Source of the DNA: Acidilobaceae archaeon | Lineage (GTDB): Archaea > Thermoproteota > Thermoprotei_A > Sulfolobales > Acidilobaceae | DNA: 11,807 nucleotides | Assembly (NCBI GenBank): GCA_027081695.1 | Contig: JALWJI010000161.1 | Span: 1-11,807 of the forward strand | Reading direction: 5' to 3' | Shown: piece by piece, positions 6,147-11,807 of the stretch | How the letters are laid out: each line of letters starts with the position of its first letter | Position numbering within the stretch: the stretch's first letter is position 1 | The notes under the pieces: generated by a model | Told to the model about the DNA's origin: nothing | What the model saw: only the letters and a program-made list of their open reading frames with translations | Databases searched by the model: none | Translations under genes and position numbers: made by a program

Positions 6147-6716
6147 ATGCTTACTGAAAGAGAGAGAATAAGGCTTAGCAAGAAGATGACTGGGCTATTA
6201 AGGCACTATGGCGATAGATATGGGCTTAGGATCGATAAGAATGGATGGGTTAGGATAGAAGATCTCGTAAGGGCTCTGAGAGGGATCCCCGGCTTTGAGT
6301 GGGTCGAAAAGAGACATGTTATGGAGGTTGTAAGGAGGGATGATAAAGGGAGATACGAGGTAAGAGAGGGATACATAAGGGCTAGATACGGGCATAGTAT
6401 GCCTCATGTATTTCCGGAGTATGGGGAGGTTGTTAATCCTCCTAGGATATTATATCATGGTACCCCGTATAGAAACCTTAGTAGTATAATGACTAGGGGT
6501 TTACTCCCTGGCAAGCGACATTGGGTTCATCTAACCACGATGCCCGAGATGGCTCTTGAAACTGGGAGGAGATATGGAAGGCCCGTAGTGTTACTTGAAA
6601 TTGATACTAGTTGTCTTAAGAGGAGTAACATTACCTTATTTAGGGCATCTGATAAGGTAATCTTGGTGAGACATGTGCCTCCTGAATGCATAAAGGTCTC
6701 TAGGGTAGAGAACTAG
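6147..6716 (+). CDS. kptA: RNA 2'-phosphotransferase (KptA/Tpt1)
   Basis: Transfers the 2'-phosphate of an RNA splice junction to NAD+, releasing nicotinamide and ADP-ribose 1'',2''-cyclic phosphate. The 189 residues match full-length archaeal KptA. The N-terminal winged-helix lobe holds the LLRHYG motif (residues 17-22, Arg19-His20). IRARYGHS (77-84) supplies the second conserved arginine, Arg78. The ADP-ribosyltransferase lobe starts at ILYHGTPYRNL (101-111) and runs through HLTTMPEMALETGRRYGRPVVLLEID (128-153), where Arg141 or Arg142 probably completes the catalytic quartet. The protein is cytosolic. It lies alone between two unrelated genes, so context gives no substrate. Archaea ligate tRNA halves with RtcB, which leaves no 2'-phosphate, so the natural substrate here is an open question. 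Confidence 0.93.
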   Translation: MLTERERIRLSKKMTGLLRHYGDRYGLRIDKNGWVRIEDLVRALRGIPGFEWVEKRHVMEVVRRDDKGRYEVREGYIRARYGHSMPHVFPEYGEVVNPPRILYHGTPYRNLSSIMTRGLLPGKRHWVHLTTMPEMALETGRRYGRPVVLLEIDTSCLKRSNITLFRASDKVILVRHVPPECIKVSRVEN

Positions 6717-6734
6717 GATTCCATAATGTTGTGG

Positions 6735-7280
6735 TCAGGTATGTGCCTGGTTCAATATACAGTTCAGTGCTTCTGTACCGCTTATCTTCTTGAGATCGTA
6801 TCCGTGTTCCTCGATTAGATGCTTTACACAATTATAGTCGAGGATTCTCCGACAGTTTTCTCTGGATAGGAGTTTTTGTGATAAGTCCATTACTCCTATT
6901 TGGGATGATTCGGTGATCTTTACTAGTAGGGCGGTATATAGTGCCAGGCATTCTCCTGTGTTCTTGTCTTTTTCTTCGAGTGCTTCGCTACATATATGGG
7001 CTTCGTAGAATCGTTCGCTCGTTATGAGCTCCTGTATTGTTTCTATTCCTTTGCATTCCCTGGGTTCTATGGGATTACGGACTGTCACTTCTAGGCCTGT
7101 TTCCTCTATTATCTCGAGTGCTCGTCTATGCTTTTGTTCTTGTACAAGTATTTCTATTCTGTTAGATGAGAGCCTGATTATGTATGGCTTGATATGGTCC
7201 CTATTCTGGTATAGTTTTTCTAGTGCTAATCCCGGATTGATGCTTATCGGTGTTGTTTCTATTATTTTCCATTTCTTCAA
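6735..7280 (-). CDS. Uncharacterised protein, C-terminal half possibly DUF309-like
   Basis: I do not firmly recognise this 181-residue protein. Residues 1-72 look like an alternating alpha/beta domain (IIRLSSNRIEILVQEQKH). After that the chain is mostly helical and cysteine-containing (seven Cys from residue 76 on). SERFYEAHICSEALEE (88-103) resembles the helix signature of DUF309 (F-x-E-A-H-E-x-L-E), and the following GECLALYTALLVKI (109-122) also fits that helical bundle, though the usual second glutamate and tryptophan are missing. The start is TTG at 7280 with ggagag about 10 bases upstream. Its end lies 18 bp from the convergent kptA stop. Function unknown. Confidence 0.7.
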   Translation of the reverse strand: MKKWKIIETTPISINPGLALEKLYQNRDHIKPYIIRLSSNRIEILVQEQKHRRALEIIEETGLEVTVRNPIEPRECKGIETIQELITSERFYEAHICSEALEEKDKNTGECLALYTALLVKITESSQIGVMDLSQKLLSRENCRRILDYNCVKHLIEEHGYDLKKISGTEALNCILNQAHT

Positions 7281-7286
7281 GTTTCT

Positions 7287-7427
7287 CTACTCTCCGAGTA
7301 TGGCTTCTATATCTGTTTCGTTCTCGTGTGGGTAATTGTTATGTAGTTTAGCTATATCACTTATTATATAGATTAAGTGTCGTGGTGGTTTAGAATTGGT
7401 TATTCTCTTGAGGATACCTCCACGCAT
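7287..7427 (-). CDS. Possible small ORF, overlapping head to head with the next gene
   Basis: An open frame of 46 codons starts at ATG 7427 (a further ATG lies at 7475) and ends 6 bases before the TTG of the downstream gene, a spacing typical of an operon. The C-terminal sequence, ending HNNYPHENETDIEAILGE, looks protein-like. Against it, neither ATG has a Shine-Dalgarno motif, and both lie inside the opposing gene at 7396-7893. No family was recognised. It may be chance. Confidence 0.22.
   Translation of the reverse strand: MRGGILKRITNSKPPRHLIYIISDIAKLHNNYPHENETDIEAILGE
7361..7370. promoter_or_regulatory. TATA-like element between two divergent transcripts
   Basis: ttattatata reads as a TATA box on the plus strand, about 28 bp before TTG 7396. 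Its complement tatataataa would serve a minus-strand start near 7340, ahead of the 7280-6735 gene. Which direction is used, or whether both are, cannot be told from the sequence. Confidence 0.35.
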
Positions 7428-7893
7428 TAAGGTATATGAGGCTTTAGGAGCGTTGGCTGATGACCGTGTGTCCATGCGTCTAGAAGATAGTGTTGTACGT
7501 GCCAGGGTTGTGTCTAGTGACGGCTCGCGGCAATATAGGGTTGTTGTGTTTAGGAAGACTGATTTTCTATATCATGTTTATAGTAATGATAATGGCACAG
7601 TGTATCGGAGATATGTTGGATATCCTATAATTTCTGTCATGATGGCTTCCGGTTTTCTTCCTTACGACGAGTCTCTTGCCGAGGCTCTTAAGGGTGTTCC
7701 ATGGAGGAGGCTCAACGAGGAGTCCAAGAAGTATAAGCTCGTAGAAGAATACATTCTTAGCAGATTGAACGACGATGTTAGAGACAGGCTCCTCGAATTC
7801 GTTAACAATGTACTTAGCAAGATTAAGCGTATGAAGATTTACTATGATGAGGAGCTTGGTAGGACTCACTCGTTAACTGACTGGCTCCCATAG
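7396..7893 (+). CDS. Conserved hypothetical crenarchaeal protein
   Basis: A 165-residue soluble protein that I believe belongs to a conserved but unnamed archaeal family; this is from memory of similar sequences and not from a search. The N-terminal block LRIPPRIKVYEALGALADDR (residues 5-24) is followed by a beta-rich stretch (VVRARVVSSDGSRQYRVVVF, 33-52). Next come HVYSNDNGTVYRRYVGYPI (60-78) and a helical C-terminus with PWRRLNEESKKYKLVEEYI (102-120). No catalytic motif was seen. The start is TTG, preceded six bases earlier by ggtggt. The last 21 bases overlap, tail to tail, the end of the radical SAM gene on the other strand. Function unknown. Confidence 0.82.
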   Translation: MVILLRIPPRIKVYEALGALADDRVSMRLEDSVVRARVVSSDGSRQYRVVVFRKTDFLYHVYSNDNGTVYRRYVGYPIISVMMASGFLPYDESLAEALKGVPWRRLNEESKKYKLVEEYILSRLNDDVRDRLLEFVNNVLSKIKRMKIYYDEELGRTHSLTDWLP

Positions 7894-9009
7894 TATCCCT
7901 AGTCTTGTAGCCGCTCGTCTTACTTCCCCTATTTCTATTATTTTTGGCCTCCTGGAGATCTCTGGCCATCTATGTGGTGTTCTTTTGACCAAATGCATTG
8001 GAGTGTATTGTTCCATTATGTTAACTAGTATCTTGTCTTTTGGTAGGTTTTTCGATATCCATTCCATGATTGGTAGACTACAGCACTCTGTGTGTCCTGG
8101 GAGGACTAGGTGGCGTATTATCATGTCTCCATGGGCAGCCGCTATTTTGAGGTTCCTGGTTACGACTTCCCAGTAGTTCTTTACTGCGCTTAGCCTGAAT
8201 GCGCATTTGTTGTTTCCGTATTTGAGGTCTGGCAGCCAGATATCTATCAAGTCTACTAGCAACATTAGTGTCTCCAGTGTCATGTACATGTTGCTGTTCC
8301 ATAGCTGTGGAATATTGCTCCTGACATATCTCATGCTTTCTATTATTGTATGAGCGCTTGGTGTTGGGTCTCCACCCACATGATTTATGTTTCTGGCTCC
8401 TTTCTTAGCCAATATGTCCTGCATATATGCGAGCTCTACCGGTGATACTATTTTTCCTAGGCGGGGGGCTACTTGGCTTATATCATAGTTCTGGCAGAAC
8501 ACACATGTGAAGTTGCATCCTCCATAGAATATCGTGCCGCTTGGAACGAGTGGTGCTTCTTCTCCCATATGTAGGAACGCACTATGTACATAGGTTTCGT
8601 ATTTTAGTCTGCAGGCTCCTATTCGTTTTGTTCTATCTATAAGGCATCTCCTCTCGCATAGTCTGCACGGTGTAGCCAGTCTCTTAACTAGTTCTATTTT
8701 TAAGTCTAGGAAACTTGGCTCTACTGTACCTGTATAGGCTAGGTTTCCAGGCTTGTCGTCTTCTTTTATCTCTCGCCATATCTTGTTGAATTCCTCTTGG
8801 GTCTTCTCATGGTGTTTCCAGAGATCTTGCTCTTCTGCCTCTGAGAGTTCTTCTCTGCTACTATAATTGTCTAATTGGAGAGATCGTGCTATGATGAACT
8901 TTGCCGGTTTCCAGCCTTTCATCACACTATAATACCATGAGAGCCTACGTCTTACTTCCTCATCTTTCCAGACTATGACCGCGTCAGGTCTTATTATCTC
9001 CCAGCCCAT
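7873..9009 (-). CDS. Radical SAM protein, PflX/pyruvate formate-lyase activase-like (COG1313 type)
   Basis: Predicted [4Fe-4S] enzyme that cleaves S-adenosylmethionine to start radical chemistry. The cluster motif CNFTCVFC gives Cys165, Cys169 and Cys172, placed after GGTIFYGG-like strand 1, and GGDPTPS (212-218) is the SAM-binding glycine motif. A second cysteine group, CRLCERRCLIDRTKRIGACR (115-134: Cys115, 118, 122, 133), precedes the core, as in PflX-type proteins, and may hold an auxiliary metal. The first 100 residues are an extension rich in charged helices. The 378-residue length suits this family. The substrate is unknown: no glycyl-radical enzyme or AmmeMemo partner lies nearby. It is divergent from thiDN and overlaps the 7396-7893 gene at its 3' end by 21 bases. 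ATG start with gtgag five to seven bases upstream. Confidence 0.87.
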   Translation of the reverse strand: MGWEIIRPDAVIVWKDEEVRRRLSWYYSVMKGWKPAKFIIARSLQLDNYSSREELSEAEEQDLWKHHEKTQEEFNKIWREIKEDDKPGNLAYTGTVEPSFLDLKIELVKRLATPCRLCERRCLIDRTKRIGACRLKYETYVHSAFLHMGEEAPLVPSGTIFYGGCNFTCVFCQNYDISQVAPRLGKIVSPVELAYMQDILAKKGARNINHVGGDPTPSAHTIIESMRYVRSNIPQLWNSNMYMTLETLMLLVDLIDIWLPDLKYGNNKCAFRLSAVKNYWEVVTRNLKIAAAHGDMIIRHLVLPGHTECCSLPIMEWISKNLPKDKILVNIMEQYTPMHLVKRTPHRWPEISRRPKIIEIGEVRRAATRLGILWEPVS

Positions 9010-9040
9010 AACTTCTCACGCAGGGACAACGATTGCCTAC

Positions 9041-9048
9041 GCTTATAG
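9041..9048 (-). promoter_or_regulatory. Probable TATA box of the radical SAM gene
   Basis: The minus strand reads actataag-like sequence here. A start about 26 bases downstream leaves a leader of roughly 10 bases containing the gtgag motif before ATG 9009. Confidence 0.4.
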
Positions 9049-9056
9049 TTGCTCCT

Positions 9057-9064
9057 ATTATATT
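9057..9064 (+). promoter_or_regulatory. Possible TATA box of thiDN
   Basis: attatatt would start transcription near 9087, giving a leader of about 40 bases. That leader is too short for a TPP riboswitch, and no conserved THI-box motif was seen in it. The ribosome-binding site gggtgat (9114-9120) ends 5 bases before TTG 9126. Confidence 0.3.
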
Positions 9065-9125
9065 GAGTAATGTATGAAACGTTATTTCGCTTCCGGACAT
9101 ACATGGTCTAGACGGGTGATTATCC

Positions 9126-10496
9126 TTGGCACGTAAACAGGTTCCTGTCGCGCTTACTATTGCTGGGAGTGATAGCGGAGGAGGAGCCGGTATAGAGGCT
9201 GATCTCAAGACTTTTGCAGTGTTCGGTGTCCATGGTACGGCGGCTATAACCAGTGTTACTGCCCAGAACACTAGGGGTGTTTATGGAGTATACGATCTTT
9301 CTCCGGATGCCGTTGCTAGACAGATAGAGGTTGTCGTTGAAGATCTAGGCGTAGACGCGGCTAAGACTGGTATGTTGAGCAATAAGGATATCATAGAGGC
9401 TGTAGCAAAGGTCTTAAGGAAATACGATTTTCCCCTAGTTGTAGATCCTGTACTGGTTGCTAAGAGTGGTGATCCGCTCCTTAGAGAAGACGCTGTTGTG
9501 ACCCTTACAGAGTTACTGTTGCCACGGGCTCTTGTAGTTACTCCTAACAGGATGGAGGCGGAGAAGCTTGCAGGTATAAGGATTAATGGATTATCTGACG
9601 CGGAAAAAGCAGCTGAGCTTATAAGTAAGAAGTATGGTGTTGAGGCCGTAGTTGTTAAGGGAGGACACCTTACGGGAAGTGAGAGCATAGATGTCCTCTA
9701 TTATAGGGGTAGAACCGCCCTATATAGGTCTCCCCGTATAGCTGAGGGTTGCTATCACGGTACAGGTTGCAGCTTTAGCGCGGCTATAACAGCTAATCTT
9801 GCAAAGGGCTATCCTCTAGAAGAAGCGATATATAGGGCTAAGAAATTCATTACTGAGGCAATACGTTACGGTCTCAGGATAGGATCAGGCCACTGTCCAG
9901 TTAACCCTGTTGCATGGCTCGAGCTTGACGCTGAGAAACACCGTGTACTTAGCGATCTCGAGACAGCACTATGGATAGTTCTTGAGAACGAGGATGTGTT
10001 TTATGATCATGTTGCGGAGGTCGGATCAAATATTGCAATGAGTCTCCCTGCCCAGTATGTTAGGAGCATAAATGACGTAGCAGCCATAGATGGGAGGATT
10101 CGGAGAAGTATGAGAGGATTAGCCGCCGGCTCCATCGTGTGGGGTGCCTCCAGCCACATGGCGGGACTCATTATCGCCGCTCAAAGATTCGATCCTAGGA
10201 TAAGAGCTGCCATGAATCTTAGGTTCTCTGAAGACCTCGTAGAAGCACTTAGAAGAGCAGGTTTAAGCGTCGTGTATGTTGATAGAGAAAAGGAGCCTGC
10301 AGAAGTCGCCAGTGTAGAGGGGCGGAGTCTGCCCTGGAGCCTTGAGCAAGCCGTGTCCTTCAACAACGGAAGGGTTCCAGATGTAATTTATGATAGAGGA
10401 TCTAAGGGAAGAGAAGCAATGGTGAGGATTCTAGGGCCCTCAGCCTCCTACATTGTTAATCTCGTTCTACACGCATTAACTAACTATTTCCCGTAA
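9126..10496 (+). CDS. thiDN: Bifunctional HMP/HMP-phosphate kinase - thiamine phosphate synthase (ThiD-ThiN fusion)
   Basis: Cytosolic enzyme of thiamine synthesis. The ThiD domain (residues 1-262) phosphorylates hydroxymethylpyrimidine twice. Its marks are TIAGSDSGGGAGIEADLKTF (11-30), DPVLVAKSG (107-115), the TPNRMEAEKL segment (139-148) and the anion-hole/catalytic GTGCSFSAA (212-220, with Cys215 in the loop). The ThiN domain (about 275-456) joins the pyrimidine to thiazole phosphate and replaces ThiE in archaea. It shows EVGSNIAMSLP (298-308), DVAAIDGRI (317-325) and a C-terminal GYD/IYDRG-type segment (421-425). The 456-residue length is normal for the fusion. TTG start with a gggtgat ribosome-binding site. 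It stands as a single gene, divergent from the radical SAM gene and followed by a T-rich terminator-like run. No thiazole-synthesis gene lies nearby. Confidence 0.93.
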   Translation: MARKQVPVALTIAGSDSGGGAGIEADLKTFAVFGVHGTAAITSVTAQNTRGVYGVYDLSPDAVARQIEVVVEDLGVDAAKTGMLSNKDIIEAVAKVLRKYDFPLVVDPVLVAKSGDPLLREDAVVTLTELLLPRALVVTPNRMEAEKLAGIRINGLSDAEKAAELISKKYGVEAVVVKGGHLTGSESIDVLYYRGRTALYRSPRIAEGCYHGTGCSFSAAITANLAKGYPLEEAIYRAKKFITEAIRYGLRIGSGHCPVNPVAWLELDAEKHRVLSDLETALWIVLENEDVFYDHVAEVGSNIAMSLPAQYVRSINDVAAIDGRIRRSMRGLAAGSIVWGASSHMAGLIIAAQRFDPRIRAAMNLRFSEDLVEALRRAGLSVVYVDREKEPAEVASVEGRSLPWSLEQAVSFNNGRVPDVIYDRGSKGREAMVRILGPSASYIVNLVLHALTNYFP

Positions 10497-10520
10497 CAAT
10501 TATCCGATACTTCATTATAA

Positions 10521-10535
10521 TTCTTTATTTCTTTT
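10521..10535 (+). terminator. T-rich terminator candidate after thiDN
   Basis: ttctttatttctttt begins 24 bases past the thiDN stop. Intrinsic termination in archaea relies on T-runs without a required hairpin, and none is obvious here. The position between convergent genes supports the call. Confidence 0.4.
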
Positions 10536-10570
10536 GGAAAATAGCGTATAAAGATAGTGGGTTAGGTGGG

Positions 10571-11683
10571 TTATGCTTCTTCTTGTTTTAGTATTTCTCC
10601 GAAGTCTAGTGTCTTGCTGGGTTTTTCTGGCAGTATTCCTTGAGGCCTGAAGTATAGGACTAGCAGTATTATGAGTCCTACAAGTATGTTGCTTAGGTAC
10701 GCAGCACCCATTTGTATTAGGGCGCTGTGTCCTGCTGCGAGCTGTGGGAGCCCGTAGTCTATCATTCTTCTTAGTACCATGAATACTATTACTCCGAGTA
10801 CCGCTCCTTTATTGTTAGCCATTCCTCCTAGTATTAGGAAGGCCCAAGGGAAGAACGTCCAGTAGACTCTATCGAATGATAGTGATTGTGCAGCTAGGTT
10901 GGCTTCTATATATACTAGTCCTGCTAGGCTTGCTATTATGCTGCTTACAATTATTACCTTTAGTCTTATTCTGGCCACGTCTCTACCGTATACTCCTGCC
11001 GCTATCTCGTCGTCTCTCACGGCTCTCATTGCTCTGCCCATTGGACTGTGTGCAAGTCTTTCAGCGTAGAGGTATACTAGGACGACTACTACTAGACCGA
11101 ATATTATGGCGAACATTCTGTTATCTGCGGCGAACTTTACGGCCCATAGTCCTTTGGGTCCACCATTTAGGCTCTCTGTCTGCCTGAATATCACCATTAC
11201 CATGAGTTCGCTGAATGAGAGGAGTAGTATAGCCAGATATTCTTCTCTGAGTCTGAGCGCTGCGTAGCTTGCGATTAGGCCCATGATCGCTGCCAATCCT
11301 ACTGCTATCAAGACTATCGCTATGAATAGCATTGCTACTATCATTGGGTGGTCCTGGAGGAATGGATATATGTATTGGTTGGCAACTATCCTGTTTGCGT
11401 CTGTGTCTGCTGCGGCTGCTACTAGACTTGGGTAGTCTTGGCCTAGGTGGTCTTTTAGGAATTCTAGGGCTTTCTGGGCTAGTTCTGGATCTTGTTTTTC
11501 TACTATCCATGCTGCTAGTCTTATTCCGATTCCTTGTGCGGCCCATGCTCCCATGAATACGAATACTGCTTTTCCGAAGTTTGGTATGCCTGTGTAGCCC
11601 GCTTCTAGGTTTAGGCTTATCGTGGTTATGATGTATGCGATTAGTAGTATGAGCCATGTATCGCTGAATATCAGGAACTCCAT
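10571..11683 (-). CDS. livM: Branched-chain amino acid ABC transporter permease (LivM)
   Basis: Membrane subunit of a Leu/Ile/Val (or other small amide or amino acid) importer. Several hydrophobic helices are visible, at about residues 8-25, 36-52, 115-139, 148-166, 189-207, 243-262, 278-305 and 327-346. The cytoplasmic coupling segment SPMGRAMRAVRDDEIAAGVYGRDVARIRLK (213-242) and the SLNGGPKGLWAV element (171-182) are characteristic of LivM. The ending LYFRPQGILPEKPSKT is also typical. A hydrophilic external loop of about 50 residues (62-112) sits between the second and third helices and is longer than in bacterial LivM. The ATG follows a full-strength Shine-Dalgarno site inside the end of livH, so the two permease genes are co-translated. 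No ATPase gene follows; livG and livF would lie beyond the right edge or elsewhere. Confidence 0.92.
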   Translation of the reverse strand: MEFLIFSDTWLILLIAYIITTISLNLEAGYTGIPNFGKAVFVFMGAWAAQGIGIRLAAWIVEKQDPELAQKALEFLKDHLGQDYPSLVAAAADTDANRIVANQYIYPFLQDHPMIVAMLFIAIVLIAVGLAAIMGLIASYAALRLREEYLAILLLSFSELMVMVIFRQTESLNGGPKGLWAVKFAADNRMFAIIFGLVVVVLVYLYAERLAHSPMGRAMRAVRDDEIAAGVYGRDVARIRLKVIIVSSIIASLAGLVYIEANLAAQSLSFDRVYWTFFPWAFLILGGMANNKGAVLGVIVFMVLRRMIDYGLPQLAAGHSALIQMGAAYLSNILVGLIILLVLYFRPQGILPEKPSKTLDFGEILKQEEA

Positions 11684-11690
11684 GGCGCCT

Positions 11691-11700
11691 TCACCTCCTT
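11691..11700 (-). promoter_or_regulatory. Near-ideal Shine-Dalgarno site of livM overlapping the livH stop
   Basis: On the minus strand aaggaggtga, 7 bases before ATG 11683, matches the anti-Shine-Dalgarno end of 16S rRNA almost completely. Its last three bases (tga) are the stop codon of livH, which fits tight translational coupling. Confidence 0.75.
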
Positions 11701-11807
11701 AGGATCTTTTGTTTTAGCTTTGACCAGTCTACTCCTGCTAGTCCTTGTGGGGCAAATAGTAGTACAATTATTACGAGGCCTAGGCTCATGACTTTCTCAT
11801 AGTTTAT
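11691..11807 (-). CDS. livH: Branched-chain amino acid ABC transporter permease LivH (C-terminal end only)
   Basis: The minus-strand frame is open from the right edge of the window and ends at the TGA complementary to 11691-11693. The 38 visible residues comprise a hydrophobic helix (VMSLGLVIIVLLFAPQGLAG), then VDWSKLKQKILRR. The FxPQGLxG ending after the last membrane helix is characteristic of Liv permeases, and the position directly before livM with a stop-overlapping ribosome-binding site identifies it as the LivH partner. Most of the gene lies outside the window, so it cannot be judged intact. Confidence 0.75.
   Translation of the reverse strand: MNYEKVMSLGLVIIVLLFAPQGLAGVDWSKLKQKILRR

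Noticed and set aside
6127..6156. C/D-box sRNA candidate (atgatga followed by ctga)
   Set aside because: The spacing of 20 bases and the absence of a convincing C'/D pair and terminal stem make this a chance match at the kptA start.
9010..9125. TPP riboswitch upstream of thiDN
   Set aside because: The predicted leader is about 40 bases and lacks recognisable THI-box sequences. Archaeal thiamine genes are more often controlled by protein regulators.
11121..11657. 178-codon minus-strand frame inside livM
   Set aside because: It is extremely rich in Arg, Ser, Pro and His, has no domain, and lies wholly within livM on the same strand in another frame.

Overview
The window looks like chromosomal DNA from a hyperthermophilic crenarchaeon (Thermoproteota), most likely of the Desulfurococcales/Pyrodictiaceae type. 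This rests on the gene families: a DUF211 protein, an archaeal ZNRD2/p27-like zinc-ribbon protein, a ThiD-ThiN fusion, an archaeal KptA and a COG2401 GNAT-ABC fusion. It also rests on heavy AGG/AGA arginine and ATA isoleucine use, frequent CTAG, TATA-box promoters, and GGTGAT-type ribosome-binding sites in front of TTG and GTG starts. The species cannot be fixed from the sequence. No rRNA, tRNA, CRISPR array, insertion sequence or phage gene was found, and no gene-free stretch exceeds about 175 bp.

Layout. 2-700 (+) is the end of an ABC importer ATPase of the iron-chelate/cobalamin type. 851-1282 (+) is a hotdog-fold acyl-CoA thioesterase, and 1328-1633 (+) is a DUF211 protein. Converging on these is a minus-strand pair: a 644-residue protein (4456-2522) that joins a zinc ribbon, a GNAT acetyltransferase and an ABC ATPase, and a 301-residue protein of unknown family (2535-1630) whose start overlaps the end of the first. 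Next come a small p27-like zinc-ribbon protein (5015-4587, -) and, divergent from it, a secreted or membrane-anchored protein rich in N-glycosylation sequons (5189-5974, +). RNA 2'-phosphotransferase KptA (6147-6716, +) converges on an uncharacterised protein (7280-6735, -). A conserved hypothetical (7396-7893, +) overlaps tail to tail with a PflX-like radical SAM protein (9009-7873, -). Divergent from the latter is the thiamine gene thiDN (9126-10496, +). The window ends in a branched-chain amino acid ABC transporter unit read on the minus strand (livH partial, livM).

Most genes are ordinary housekeeping or transport functions with no evident joint pathway. The least explained unit is the GNAT-zinc ribbon-ABC fusion with its overlapping partner. 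The ABC half lacks transmembrane partners and looks like a soluble ATPase. The zinc ribbon sits inside the acetyltransferase fold, and a near-perfect inverted repeat brackets the likely promoter. This is the best candidate for an undescribed system. Its family (COG2401) has been named but, to my knowledge, its substrate has not been established.

A second theme is initiation. The three genes that look leaderless (TATA box about 26-28 bp before the start) all begin with ATG. All six TTG or GTG starts have a Shine-Dalgarno-like motif.
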